In this document: positions 40,922-51,769 of the stretch, in pieces
Layout of the letters: each line of letters begins with the position of its first letter
Position numbering within the stretch: position 1 is the stretch's first letter
NCBI GenBank assembly: GCA_037127315.1
Contig: JBBBDQ010001688.1
Location: 938,501 to 1,002,500 of the forward strand
DNA from: Ascarosepion bandense
Taxonomy: Eukaryota; Mollusca; Cephalopoda; Sepiida; Sepiidae
Length of the DNA: 64,000 bases
Direction of reading: 5' to 3'
Program-made: the position numbers and the translations under genes
Notes under the pieces: generated by a model
Told to the model about the DNA's origin: nothing
Database searches by the model: none
The model's input: only the letters and a program-made list of their open reading frames with translations

Positions 40922-41345
40922 CAGTCAGTTAAGTGCCATATGTGATACACGCTTTGGGCGATCATGTCTCGAAAGAGACATGACTGACTGGGTAGAAGAT
41001 TATCCCGCAGTAGGTTGCCATTACTTTCTGCAATAGACTGATTGCCGACCAGGGCTATAGAACCCAATCTGTCCTATTATTTAATCCATATAACTGGAGA
41101 GAAGAGACGGATTACTACCTTTCCCAAGGGTATTTGTGCGAAAGTGAATGCAAGAAATTCAACTGGAATTCGTACTCGGCTCCCCGATTTGTCGTTCCGA
41201 GTCGATATCCACCGCACCACAACGCACATCCCGTTTAACCATTATTCACCCAAAACATCCAAGCCTAAAGGTATTCCCAATCCATCCCCCATCTAGATAC
41301 TGACCATGTTCGACATGGTTTTACATTGATGATCGTACCAGAACT
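40922..41345 (-). repeat. SINE-1 with degenerate 5S rRNA head
   Basis: Full SINE-1 (40,922-41,230) followed on the 5' side (minus strand) by a linker and a decayed 5S module at about 41,345-41,268. GTTCTGGTACGATCATC, GGTCAGTATCTAGATGGG and TTGGGAATACC are still recognisable. Confidence 0.7.
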
Positions 41346-41349
41346 GATG

Positions 41350-41520
41350 GCTATAATCGCTGAAGGCAAGAGGCATAGAGGAAAGCAACCCATGCCCTAT
41401 CTAACGAGCTTGACAGATCAGGATAGGATATAAGCAAAAAGACAAAATTTACTAAGGCCTACAAATGAGAGGAAATTGTGGGGATCGCTCAACTTCTGAA
41501 GGAAGAATACAGCACATAGT
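41350..41520 (+). pseudogene. LINE end, C-terminal fragment
   Basis: EGKRHRGKQPMPYLTSL and a later LWGSL block resemble the GKR-RGRQRM-YL end of LINE-B-like proteins, with a stop before the end. Confidence 0.5.
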
Positions 41521-41829
41521 TGACTTCTCGGCTACGGAATTGAACTGAAGATACTACAGTCACTAGCCAAGTAGTTAAAAACTAAGCCACCGTTCAGGGT
41601 GCCAGTCACTGTGTGAGTGAGATTAAAGTGAATAAGGAGTGGGAAATAAGCTACTTAACTTTTCATGAGAGTTAAAAAGTGAATGACGCAGAAAAAGTTA
41701 GGATGGGTGTTGGGTATTATCAGCTCAGGAGATTTTCGATTCTGGTACAAGGATACGATTTATGAGCTCTCATCGCCAACATGCATCCTCCTTTCACTGT
41801 TTCCGTTCTTTTTTTTTTTTTTTCTTTGT
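41521..41829. other. Unassigned DNA
   Basis: No feature recognised; ends with a long T run that precedes a LINE-B copy. Confidence 0.4.
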
Positions 41830-42262
41830 TTCGGCAGTGAATACTGGACAATATCATCGAAGATGAGGAAAAAACTTGAAGCAGCGGAAATGTGGTTCTA
41901 CAGAAGGATACGGCGGATATCCTAGACCGAGCATGTCAGCAATGATGAGGTGTTGGAAAGAATGGCAACGAAAAAAAAAATTAATAGTGAGCATCAGGAA
42001 GAGACAACTGAAGTTCCTGGGAAATGCAATGAGGAAGGAGGGCTTGGAGAACCTGATACTGACAGGCCAGATAGAAGGAAAAAAAGACAGAGGAAGGCAG
42101 CGGATAACATGTTTGAAGGACCTGAGCAGGTGGATGACGGAATGGGGGTTGCGTGGTGTAATAGGAGAAAACTTACTAAGAGCTACTAGATAGGGAGACG
42201 TGTAAAGCCGTGATCGCCTACGTCCTGAAAGGACAGGGCACAAAGAAGAAGAGGAAGAAGAT
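41830..42262 (+). pseudogene. LINE-B C-terminal copy, well preserved
   Basis: Translation EYWTISSKMRKKLEAAEMWF, YRRIRRIS, then after frame changes SIRKRQLKFLGNAMRKEGLE, LILTGQIEGKKDRGRQRITC and LKDLSRWMTEWGLRGVIGE. The end GGACAGGGCACAAAGAAGAA gives the GAA-type tail. Two frameshifts within 430 bp. Confidence 0.82.
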
Positions 42263-42439
42263 TTTTAATCCCTTCGTCTGTTCATCCCAGTTGAGGCTGA
42301 CAACTGGGATTATCAACATATTTAGCAACTGACAGATACATTCCACCGTGGATAGAAAATCTCACTGCCAGATTATTTTCTGTATGACATCATCACAACG
42401 GAAAAATAGAAAAAAATGTTAAAATCTAAAATTCTTCTG

Positions 42440-42620
42440 GCAGCCTAATAGATATCGATGCCGTAGGAAGAATCGGAAGTAGTGTTCAAATCCCCGTTTC
42501 GTGTGTTGCGTTCACTTTCACACAAATACTTTTGAAAAATTTATTAATCTACTCCTTGCAATGGTATTGGTTAAATAGAAGGCTTAGCTAGGTCTCTCGA
42601 GCTTTGAGTGGCAGCCAGTC
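42440..42620 (+). repeat. tRNA-headed SINE, diverged
   Basis: CTAATAGATATCGATGCCGT (A-box position), GTGTTCAAATCCCCG (B box), then CACACAAATACTTTTGAAAA and GGTTAAATAG...GGCAGCCAGTCTAG, the SINE-1/SINE-2 type middle. Confidence 0.6.
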
Positions 42621-43146
42621 TAGAAGGAATACTCCAAATTCAAAACCATAGAGAAACCAGCAACAAATCTCTTTACTATCTTTCCAAAAAAGTCAAGTGA
42701 ATTCTCACTTCTTCAATATGGAGAGCCATGGTCGCTTATGTCCTGAATGGATCTTTTTCTTTTTTTGTTTTAATTTCTGATCATGACCTCTACGAGTTTG
42801 GATCTTGATATGGCTTGACGAAGAGTTGGAAGTGCCCGGTATTCATCTAACCACCCATTGTGGTCGCGGGATTTGACACATGTTCGTTTTTAAATGGGGT
42901 GTCTACATATACATGTATGGGCCAATGACACAAATGACTACCGTCATGCTAATGTTCACATTCACAAACCACTGATCTTTGTCGCGGGGCTGCAATTCAA
43001 GTAATTAAGGCAACAGTCGAAATAGTTAAAAAAAACAATTATAATGAACTAAAAATGGGTGGGTATATATATAGTTAATTATTATTGTTTCTTTACTAGT
43101 TAATAGAATATATACTATCCCTAATTTTCTTTTACCATAAACTTTT

Positions 43147-43184
<38 letters not shown>
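42621..43184. other. Unassigned DNA ending in (TA)n
   Basis: CTTGATATGGC near 42,810 could be a LINE-tail trace. (TA)n at 43,151-43,182. Confidence 0.4.
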
Positions 43185-43375
43185 TATCACCCCGAGCAAG
43201 GCGGTAACGCCACTGATGTGCAGGGGGCTACATAGGAGTGAAAAGATTGGAAAAGAGAAAACCGGAAACCGCATCCTAAACAGAAAACAAGGGATGAACC
43301 TCTTCACCTGTTCAATAGACGTGGGTGGAGTGTGAACCGGGCGATAGTTTAGTCTATCTACTCCAATTGTATTTA
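43185..43375 (-). repeat. Repeat R, full copy
   Basis: Minus copy following a (TA)n. Tail CACCCCGAGCAAGGCGGTAA at left, GGGCGATAGTTTAGTCTATC at right. Confidence 0.78.
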
Positions 43376-43500
43376 ACATCTTCATATTTAACAGTATATG
43401 TTAAATATGAAGATGGCTCATATGAGCCGAAAGCTTAGAACCAACTTAATAAAAGATTATCCAAATTTTGGAGAATTTTTGTCTTTATTTTCAACTAAAA
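43376..43500 (+). repeat. Small palindrome with HHR-like core
   Basis: AACATCTTCATATTTAACAG and its inverse form a hairpin to 43,423. It is followed by ATGAAGATGGCTCATATGAGCCGAAAGC: a perfect GGCTC/GAGCC stem II and GAAA, but C3 of the core is A and a T is inserted. Confidence 0.4.
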
Positions 43501-43559
43501 TTAAAGCCAAAATACGATGTTTAGAACGGCTCATGATTAAAGATAATAGTCATTGATTG

Positions 43560-43592
43560 TCTCTTATATTTAACAGTATATGTTTAGAAAAA

Positions 43593-43629
<37 letters not shown>

Positions 43630-44434
43630 CAAAAACAGGGAGAAGGAGATAATAGGAGATAATAGATACACCCATAGTTTTGAATGTATGAGGGTTTAAC
43701 AGCATGTTCTACCCTGGCTTCTATGCCAGACACAGAAACATAGTGTGATTACGCGCAGCCCACGCGACGTATTGCACCTGGGGATAGGCTGGCGGGGAAA
43801 TACGATATCTAGACGAACCAGCGAACATGGAGATAAGCAGGTTGAAAAGCTGGCAAGTTTCTTTTTGGATTCCAATTTGCATGCAAGAAAAAAATAAAAT
43901 GTGTTTTTAACATAATAAATAACCATGTCTGCATTTAAGCTTTGATATACTCATTCATAGATGTCTACAGTGAGGTCATAGGTATCGATTGTTGGGAAAG
44001 AGGATCCACTAAAACGATATAAATACATAAATATGGATGCCAATTCAAATATTGACATCGGAATCATGCAGGCTTTCAGCCCAGAGAATTATTACCTTTG
44101 ACACAGCAAACACGGACAATACCTCACGATATCAATAGATCATGTCGAGTTTTTGTCTGACGATGCCGTTCTTGATTCATGAGTTTGATTGATCATGGTT
44201 ACCGCTATAAATAGACGAAATATTTTTATTACCACCCATGATAATATTTTTAAAAATAAAATTGCAAAACGGACTAGACAACCGGTTTTGCACCTCGCTC
44301 AACATAGCTACATCGAGGTGAATAAAGAAATAATTATCGTGTGTATGTGTGTGCGTTCGTATGTGCGTGTGTTTGTGTGTGCACACTCACATTGATATAT
44401 GTGTACACATATATCTACAAGCATAGATATGAAT
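43560..44434. other. Unassigned DNA with (GA)n
   Basis: (GA)n at 43,605-43,629 after a short (TA)n. Frames of 68-76 codons on both strands are without recognised domains. Confidence 0.4.
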
Positions 44435-44485
44435 CTTTCAAGATGTCTGAAGAAGTTCAATTACTTCCGAAATGTCATAGTATTA
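44435..44485 (+). ncRNA. Possible hammerhead-like motif
   Basis: CTGAAGA at 44,447, GAAGT/ACTTC complementarity, then CCGAAATGTC. The order fits, but the stem II pairing overlaps the core, so confidence is low. Confidence 0.3.
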
Positions 44486-44569
44486 TAGATCCTGAAAGAG
44501 AAAGTAACCAAAATAGAAACCCAATGAAAAGCATTTTACCAATGAGCATAAAATGCCATGTATAGAATG

Positions 44570-44865
44570 AATGTCAAATGCCAACTATGATGTATGAACA
44601 ATGAAACATGGAATAGAAGAAAACCCTTTGAAAAGAAATGCGAAAATATACAAACATCAATGGAAAGAGAAATTCTAAGGTTAACTCTCTGTGGGAGAAA
44701 GAAGTCAATGCGGATTTAGAGAAGAGATGAAAGACAAGATAATATCACAAAAGAGATTAAAGAACAAAAAGTTGAACAGCAAAAAGAAAGAATTACAGAT
44801 GGAGCAAAAGAACGGTTGATTGTTACCCAATGGGTAAATAGAAAAAGTGCGACCATAAGATAACT
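44570..44865 (+). pseudogene. LINE C-terminal fragment, separate family
   Basis: ETWNRRKPFEKKCENIQTSM, REILRLTLCGRKKSMRI and ITKEIKEQKVEQQKERITDG resemble the end of a non-LTR retrotransposon ORF2 (the ERxLLGISLRDKKR type). One stop inside. The clade is not determined. Confidence 0.55.
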
Positions 44866-45002
44866 ACTTAAGGTGTTTATATATTTTAAAAGTTTGTTTT
44901 GTTTTTTCTGATTACATCATGGAAGTGTTTTTCTTTCTTTCATTTTAAGCTAGAATTCCAAGATACACATATTGTATTAGTGACCTCATAGCGTTCTTTG
45001 AA

Positions 45003-45055
<53 letters not shown>

Positions 45056-45166
45056 TCTACACACTGAGATTGAGTAGTCTCCTCATTTTTGTTGTTTATA
45101 TGAAAACGTTTCAGTCATGGTGTTTTCGGCCTTCAGCATTCTTTATATTGCCGTGCATATATATAT
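45056..45166 (-). repeat. Penelope-like terminal repeat, copy 1
   Basis: Minus: TGCACGGCAATA, ATGCTGAAGG, AAAACACCATGACTGAAACG and AACAACAAAAATGAGGAGAC. An inverted relative is at 45,690. CTGAAG...GAAACGTT has HHR-like order but no convincing stem II. Confidence 0.5.
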
Positions 45167-45177
45167 ATATATTCATC

Positions 45178-45445
45178 ATATCACCTCGAGCAAGGCGGTA
45201 ACGCCACTGATGTGCAGGGGGCTACATAAGAGTGAAAAGATTAGAAAATAAAAAGCCGGAAACCACATCCTAAACATAGAAAAAGGGAAGAGCCTCTGCA
45301 CCTGTTCAATAGACATGGGTGGAGTGTGAACCGGGCGATAGTTTAGTATATCTACTCCAATTAAAAAAAAAAAGAAAAAGAAAAAGAAACCACATCCTAA
45401 ACAGGGAACAAGGGATGAGCCTCTACACCTGTTCAATAGACATGT
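45178..45445 (-). repeat. Repeat R with A-rich bridge and partial second copy
   Basis: Full minus copy to about 45,360, then AAAAAAAAAAAG-AAAAAG bridge, then a second partial copy (AAACCACATCCTAAACAGGG...TTCAATAGACATG) ending in (TG)n. The duplication resembles that at 25,205-25,504. Confidence 0.72.
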
Positions 45446-45589
45446 GTGTGTGTGTGTGTGTGTGTGTGAAAATTTCAGATAAAGTTTATCTGTGACAGGA
45501 CAACATGAATAAAGACAAAAGAAAAACTTACTTTAGCTGAGCCATTTCGTCCTCTGGCTTTATAAAATTTGTCAGGAACGAAACGCGCC

Positions 45590-45617
45590 GGTTAAGATGA
45601 TTTCTTCTGTTGCCTCT

Positions 45618-45691
<74 letters not shown>

Positions 45692-45790
45692 GTGCACGAC
45701 AATAAAAATATTTTCCGGATCTACCATGCTGAAGTCGGAAAACACTTTGCCTGAAACGTTTTAAACAACAAGAATGAAGAGACTAGTCAA
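45590..45790 (+). repeat. Penelope-like terminal repeat, copy 2, after (CA)n(TA)n
   Basis: (CA)n(TA)n 45,619-45,690, then GTGCACGACAATAAAAATAT, ATGCTGAAGTCGGAAAACAC and CTGAAACGTTTTAAACAACA, matching the inverted copy at 45,056. AACGTT is self-complementary. Confidence 0.5.
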
Positions 45791-45904
45791 ACTAAGTCTG
45801 TCGTAGAATTATCAGTTAAAAACAAACAAAAAAATACTTCGTACCTTATAAAATCAAGCTATAGCAATTTACTTGGCGTACCTTAAAAGTAACACGACGA
45901 GGCT

Positions 45905-46015
45905 GTGAAAATGGGGCACCCAGTGGACACCAAACCAGACTCACTACTCAGTTGTAAATGATCTAACAAGACAAGCTTAGTAAACATTACGCCACGCCGA
46001 AGTGCCCTAAAACCA
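45905..46015 (-). repeat. SINE-3, minus copy
   Basis: CTCACTACTCAGTTGTAA...CATTACGCCACGCCGAAGTG is the inverse of the SINE-3 head at 33,625. Confidence 0.68.
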
Positions 46016-46671
46016 GGTTATACGCGTAAAGTCGGGGCGATGAATCCGTTCTATTCCACCCCTCTACAACCAACCAATCTACTCCCAGTAAATAAATGAC
46101 GTCAGCATTGTGCAGGCGCAAGTCGAAGAACCGTTAGACAGCACCAAAGAGAATTAGAGAAGGAGATATTTTCTGTAGTCTGTCCTGATCGAGGTTGGAA
46201 TTTTATGATTACCATGTCAGCCTTGGGAATGTGGTTACTGGGTGGGGGTTTTGAAGCGGCATGTCGGTATGACACCGACTGGATATTGCTGGCCTCTTTT
46301 TTGCTTTCCCATTGCTGCCTCACATCGAATAAAATTCGGGGAAGGAGTGAGTCGGCATTCAGAAAAACAATTGATTTCATCTGTCGAGATATGAGTGATA
46401 AGGAACCCTTCCGATGTCTATCACGGTTTATACGAGTTTCTGTGTATTGTCAAATGCACAAAATAAAAAATAAATATATACAAAATTAAACTGAAAATTA
46501 ATGATATTCCCCAAATATTTTACGAATTTAATGTTACCGATTTTTGTAAAATAAAAATATGATAAAATGGATGCGCTTAAATAGGTTCAATGTTTCGATT
46601 TTATACTCTGGCGTTTTATCAATAAAAACCAATATAAAATGAAAGAAAAAAGATTTATAATCCATTTCTTG

Positions 46672-46734
<63 letters not shown>

Positions 46735-46889
46735 TATTTTTTTATTCGTTTCTGGTTACACGCATTATGCTTTCATTGTTTCTTCTAATGTATAATCTAC
46801 AAAATGCTATCCAAGGGGAAAAAAATGCAAAGAGAAGAGTTTTACACTGAAACATGAATCGTGTCGAGGATTATTGAAGGGAACAGGAT
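46016..46889. other. Unassigned DNA with (CT)n(TA)n
   Basis: Overlapping frames of 92 (minus, 46,102-46,380) and 94 codons (plus, 46,205-46,489) show no recognised domain. Compound array at 46,674-46,732. Confidence 0.4.
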
Positions 46890-47045
46890 AACAGTTATCC
46901 GTACACAAAGTGAATTCAGTGTGCCGAGTTCAATCTCCACGCGGTTCTGGTTTGTTCACTTCGTGCTAATTTCACTGGAAAAAAAAGACATGGTTAAATA
47001 GTACATTAGACTAGACTCTCTTGCCACGAGGCTTTAACCAGTGTA
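46890..47045 (+). repeat. tRNA-headed SINE, diverged
   Basis: GCCGAGTTCAATCTCCACG (B box), GTTCACTTCGTGCTAAT and GGTTAAATAG...TTGCCACGAGGCTTTAACC resemble the SINE-1/2 middle. Confidence 0.5.
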
Positions 47046-47346
47046 AAAAAAATAGAATCTAAAATAAATGTGAAAAGAAATGGGCTCCATCCGGCTATTT
47101 TACACAAAACATGATACTCTGGCCTTTTTGGTTACGAATCCTGATAAGAGAAGCTATTTTTATTTATATATACATGTTATGGAAATTAACGAAACTGGTT
47201 ATAAACAACAGACAATTTGAAATGATATGTTTGAACATTATTTTTGTACGATACTCGTATTTAAGTAGATACTCAGTTTATAATCAAACCGTATTTATTT
47301 CTAAGTGCCTGATTACTTACGATACATTTTTGTTACAAAGATGTGT

Positions 47347-47441
47347 GTCATTCAGCAGGATTCGAACCTGAGACACCCTATCCACATAGGGGAAGCCAGC
47401 AAGTGATCTGGCGCGTCTTAGACCTCTCGACCACGAACGAC
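47347..47441 (-). tRNA. Class II tRNA-like sequence in an extended hairpin
   Basis: Minus strand: a seven-pair acceptor-like stem GTCGTTC/GAATGAC with one G-U, A box TGGTCGAGAGGTCTAAGACG, anticodon-arm-like GCCAG/CTGGC with an eight-base loop, a long variable arm CCCTAT/ATAGGG, and T arm CAGGTTCGAATCCTG. The long variable arm is of tRNA-Leu/Ser type. The oversized anticodon loop and the continuation of the acceptor helix into 27-bp inverted flanks (47,327-47,353; 47,435-47,461) argue for a tRNA-derived repeat, not a working tRNA gene. Confidence 0.45.
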
Positions 47442-47465
47442 ACACATTTTCGTAACAAAAGTTTA

Positions 47466-47713
47466 TTTAAACTTATTTATAAATGGAATTTTGTCTCTGT
47501 GTGCGTGTCTCTGTGTGTAGACTCCGAAACGGCTGAACCGATTTTCTTGAAAATTTATACAGTTGTAATATAAGCGTCTGCGAGTGTTCTTAGCTAGGTT
47601 TTGTGTCGAGGTACCCCCGATAAATATCACAAATCGACAATCGAAAAAATCAGGTTATAGAAGGAGTGGTCCGATTTTAATCAAATTTGATTCTTAAAAT
47701 AGTGCAGAAAATC

Positions 47714-47761
<48 letters not shown>

Positions 47762-48100
47762 CGCAAGATGTTTGTGTGTGTGTCTGTTTATCTGCCAGTA
47801 TGTCTGTATTTTTTTAGCCTTTTTATTTTAGTTTTTGCTTCGGGTTTGGCTCTAAGTAGGTATAATTGTAGTTCTTAGTCTCAGCCATAATACAATTTAC
47901 TCAGAGGACTTATTTAGCCTTCAAAATTCAGTTTACGACGAAAAAAACTTATTTGATATCGATACCATCCATTCATTTTTCTTTCAGACTACGGTTTCGC
48001 TTTAACTGGAAACAACGTCCAAAGAGTTTGAGCTCCAGGTCCATGGATTAGTTTTAAAGCTTTCATTACACCCGAGCAACGCCGGGCTATACTGCTAGTC
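47466..48100 (+). repeat. Repeat M, long copy
   Basis: Starts TTTAAACTTATTTATAAATG and ends CCGGGCTATACTGCTAGT. Has the internal (TA)n and the GGGTTTGGCTCTAAGTAG block; its GT array is nearly lost (TGTTTGTGTGTGTGTC). Confidence 0.75.
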
Positions 48101-48212
48101 GTAAATAATCAGGCCGGTAGAAATAAACATATAATACTGTTTGATTCTAAACAGAATTACTACTTAAATATGAGCATCGATCAAAAATAATGTTCAAACA
48201 AATCATTTCATA

Positions 48213-48243
48213 TAGATAGATAGATAGATAGATAGATAGACAG

Positions 48244-48316
<73 letters not shown>
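48213..48316. repeat. (GATA)n(TG)n
   Basis: Short GATA array then about 35 TG units. Confidence 0.95.
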
Positions 48317-48318
<2 letters not shown>

Positions 48319-48419
48319 ATTGCCTCTTTCATTTTTGATGTGCAAGACAATATGCTTTAATATTCGGGACACCATCTTATATTTAAAAAACTAAACAGCC
48401 TTGTTATAACTGCTGCAAC

Positions 48420-49035
48420 GGTATAGAAGGTGGTTAAGGAACGAAGGTAGAGAAAGGATTAAACATCAGTTGTAAGTAGACAGAATGTATGCCTGTCAGC
48501 AAAAGAAACAATCCAACATGCGATGGCAAATTGGAAATACTAAAATTAACCAAATACAAAAATGAAAAAAGTGCTTAATGGATGACGCAAAATGCGATAC
48601 CTAGAAAGATGCCTTTTAAAAAATAAGCAAAGTATCAAGAAACATTAAAATTTCATTAGAAACAAGAAAAAGAGGACTGACCTTTTAATCAATATCAGTC
48701 CTCGGTGAATGCGGGACAAACTCATCACCGATAAAGAAGAGACTTTTGAGCAAGGATAAAGTTATAAAGAAAAGGGAAACAAAAAACGACACTTATAGGT
48801 AGCATCAGAAAATGCTCAGACACATAATGAGGAAAGGGTGATTAGAGAATTTGACACTCAAAAGAGATACTTAAGGCACGAGAGACAGAGGAAATCAGCG
48901 CACCACCTACCTAAAGAGCTTGTGTAAATGGTTGACGGAACAGGGTTTAGGAAGGATAGCAAAAGGATAAGTATTACTAATGATTAGAAAGAACAGGGGA
49001 GCCATAATCGTCCACGTCCTGAATGGTGATGGTAC
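48420..49035 (+). pseudogene. LINE-B, heavily decayed long fragment
   Basis: Blocks equivalent to MANWKY-NTKIN, LGSVLNG--KCDT and KIQH--EERVIREF--LKRD map in order onto the LINE-B C-terminal region. The end GTCCACGTCCTGAATGGTGA matches the family stop region. Many stops. Confidence 0.6.
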
Positions 49036-49149
49036 ATAGTCTTTTTCTTTGTGAGATATTTCGTAGTTTTTTGTTTTTTGGGTTTGGTGGGGGGTGGGGG
49101 GTCCAAAGATTTGTGTCTGCCGTCAAACGTTATTAGCGAAATATGGCAT
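49036..49149. other. Unassigned, G-rich run
   Basis: GGTGGGGGGTGGGGGGTCC near 49,087-49,103; possible G-quadruplex. Confidence 0.5.
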
Positions 49150-49620
49150 AATTACAGCAATTCGATAAGAAACTCGTCCATTATATCCATTTTTTCCTCC
49201 TAACCGTCTATCAATTTGTCTATTTTCTTCTCTTCCTTTCATTGTTCTTTTCTTTCCTTTTCTATTCTCATTTTTTTATTCACCTTCCTTTCCTCCTTCT
49301 TCTTCTTCTTCTTCTTCTTCTTCTTTTCGCTGTTTTTTTGTTTCTTTTCTCTCCTTCTCATTTATTTCTTCTCTTCTTTCTTTCATTGTTCATTTTTTCA
49401 CCCCTTCCCTCTTGCTTATTCATCTTCTCCTCTTTCACTTCGTTTTTTTGTCCTCTTCCTTTTATTGTTTTTTCCTCTCCCCCTTACCTACTCCTCCTTC
49501 CACTTCTCCTGATTCTATTTTTCTTCTTTATTTTCTCCACCCATTACCACTTCTAGTTTTCCCGCTTTCACAACTACTTTTAACAACGCCTTACGCAAAT
49601 ATCCCTCTCCACTTGTCCGG
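49150..49620. repeat. Polypyrimidine tract
   Basis: About 400 bp of C/T-rich plus strand with (CTT)n at 49,288-49,325 and few purines. Open frames of F, S, P and L are compositional. Confidence 0.85.
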
Positions 49621-50042
49621 TTCTTAGAACTTTCTATACCCGCTACCATTGTGCACTTGTGACACGGTCAGCACTTTATCCGTTGTCATCGATACGAGCC
49701 TCTCTGTACATTATCTTTAGCCATCCTTTTGTCGCCTCATTTCCTTCCTTCTGAGCTCACTGCCCTCATTTTCAAATGCTGGATTCCATTTGGTATTAAT
49801 CATTCTTCAAACGCCTTTTCATGTTTACAAAAAATAGCGACCCATTCCAGTTCTCCATTTCCTTCAATGACCAGAAATTCATTTTGCCACTTTCTTTATG
49901 CAAAGCGATAACAACCCTGTCAATAAATACCACTACTACTATTAATAATAATAGTAATAATGTAACAACAATAATTATAATAATTATAATAATAACAACA
50001 ACCATAATAATATAACAAAAATAATAATTATAATAACAGACT
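49621..50042. other. Unassigned with (AAT)n-type DNA
   Basis: Imperfect AAT/ATT repeats at 49,935-50,030. Confidence 0.6.
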
Positions 50043-50340
50043 ATAAGCAGTGGATATCGGATCGGAACGAGAAATCGGAGAGCCGAGTTCGAATTCTAGT
50101 TAAATTCTCTGCATTCATTTACGCACAAATACCCTTGGTAAGGATATTAATCGGTCTCTTCTCTCCAGCGATAGGTTAAATATCAGGACATATCCGTTCT
50201 ATAGCCTTGGTTAGCAACCATTCTAGCACCGAAAGTAATGGCAACCTACTGCAGAAAAAATTGCCTAGTCAGTCATGCCTCTTTCGAGACATGATCTCCC
50301 CCAGCGTGTATCACGCATGGCACTTAACTGACTGAATGAC
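50043..50340 (+). repeat. SINE-1, near-full copy
   Basis: Begins within the A box (AGCAGTGGATATCGGATCGG), B box GAGTTCGAATTCTAG, ends GGCACTTAACTGACTGAATG. Confidence 0.85.
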
Positions 50341-50424
50341 TGAAATACCAAACATCAAATACCGTAGAGAAAGAAACAAGATCGTAAATCATTGTCAGTC
50401 ATATCAGAAACGAATGTAGAATAT

Positions 50425-50930
50425 GGCTTTTCTCCTGTAACACCACGCAACCCTTTTCTGTCATCCACCTGCTTAGGCCCTTCAAATATGTTATCCGCTG
50501 CTTTCCCTGTCTCTTTTTCCCTCTATCTGGCCTGTTAGTATTAGGTTCTCCAAGCCCTCCTTCCTTATTGTATATCCCATAAATTTTAGTTGTCTCTTCC
50601 TGATATTAATTTCTTTTTTTGTTTCCATCCTTTCCAAAACCTCATCATTGCTCACATGCTCGGTTCTCGATATTCGCATCATCCTTCTGTAGAACCACAT
50701 GTCAGCTGCTTCAAGTTTTTCTTTCATCTTTGATGATATTGTCCAGCATTCACTGCCATGTTGAAGAACGGACAACACATAGCAATCCAGTACCCTCTTC
50801 CTTGTTTCTAGTGAAAGTTTCCTGTTTCTTAATACTTTACTTAGCTTCTGGAATGCGTCCTTCGTCGTGCCAAATCACCTTCGGATCTCTGTGTTGCACT
50901 TTCCGTCTTCTGTTAAACTATTGATATGAT
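50425..50930 (-). pseudogene. LINE-B ORF2 C-terminal copy
   Basis: Minus frame (50,778-50,491): MLSVLQHGSECWTISSKMKE, ADMWFYRRMMRISRTEHVSN, KRQLKFMGYTIRKEGLENLI and LTGQIEGKRDRESSG. N-terminal text GKCNTEIRR and VLRNRKLSLETRK precedes it. Truncated at both ends, no tail. Confidence 0.8.
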
Positions 50931-50989
50931 AATTGGGTAATAAAAATAATTTAGAATACTGAGGAGAGCTTTTTTTTAAATCGAATTTC

Positions 50990-51330
50990 TTTCCAAAGAA
51001 GGCAATAAAGCCACTAAGACACTAGGGATTACTAAGTATGAAAGAATTAAAAAACATTATAAAGGAGGGATAACAACGGAAGAGAATAGATAACGATTAA
51101 CATTGCATTTAAGTTTTTGAAGATCAAATTTGACCGGAAAGCAAGGAACCAGAAGAGAGTCCAAGAAGCGATAACTGCGAGAAAAGAAATTGTTAGCATA
51201 AAACTTGCGGTTGCATCTAACCATTTCTACTGTAAATTGATGAGGCCTAGCTGCCAATCTAGTACTGAGTTTAAATTCATAAAATTTAAATACCATGAAG
51301 AGCTTATCCGAACTTCTGACCAGTACTGGA
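50990..51330 (-). pseudogene. LINE-A C-terminal copy
   Basis: Minus frame: FKLSTRLAARPHQFTVEMVR, NRKFYANNFFSRSYRFLDSL and FPVKFDLQKLKCNVNRYLFS, matching LINE-A; tail side AAGGCAATAAAGCCACTAAG. Confidence 0.75.
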
Positions 51331-51769
51331 AAAGTGAGTAGATTTGCTGGCCAGTGATCCCCAAAGTGAGCCGCTATTTACTATTGATGCGAATAAATAA
51401 ATAAATGATGATCTTCATCATCAAAATTATATAACAATAATAATAAACTATAACTCTATAAAATTGAACCCAAAATCATTGAATTTATTAAGACCAATAT
51501 GCATGCCTGGAAGACATTCCTCATGCTTAACAACACAATGATATTAAAATAAATAATATAAGTATCAGTATATACAAAGGGAATTCACTTTTCACCAATC
51601 CCCCCGTCTGTCTTGTTCTTTTCCCCTCTGTCCAAATTGCTGAACGATTCAAACAAGGGCCTACGAAATTCACAGACAAACCAATAACCACCTTTTCGAC
51701 ATGAATGAACTCAAACTCTATACTATGGCCGGTAGTGTAAGTATTTGTAAAATTCTGCTTGTAGGTTCC
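51331..51769. other. Unassigned AT-rich DNA
   Basis: No feature recognised. A CTGATGA at 51,768 lacks a GAAA partner and is not called a ribozyme. Confidence 0.4.

Larger units (their letters stand above)
47217..48212. mobile_element. 1-kb unit bounded by inverted repeats
   Basis: Left arm 47,217-47,305 (GAAATGAT-TGTTTGAACATT) and right arm 48,119-48,212 are inverted copies of about 90 bp with roughly 85% identity. The unit encloses a tRNA-like hairpin (47,327-47,461) and a repeat M copy (47,466-48,100). Either a fold-back transposon carrying passengers or two independently inserted copies of one repeat. Confidence 0.65.

Noticed and set aside
46102..46489. Overlapping 92- and 94-codon frames as small genes
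   Set aside because: No start context, domain or second copy; opposite-strand frames of this size are expected by chance.
49087..49103. G-quadruplex as a regulatory element
   Set aside because: The G runs exist but there is no gene nearby and the loop pattern is weak.
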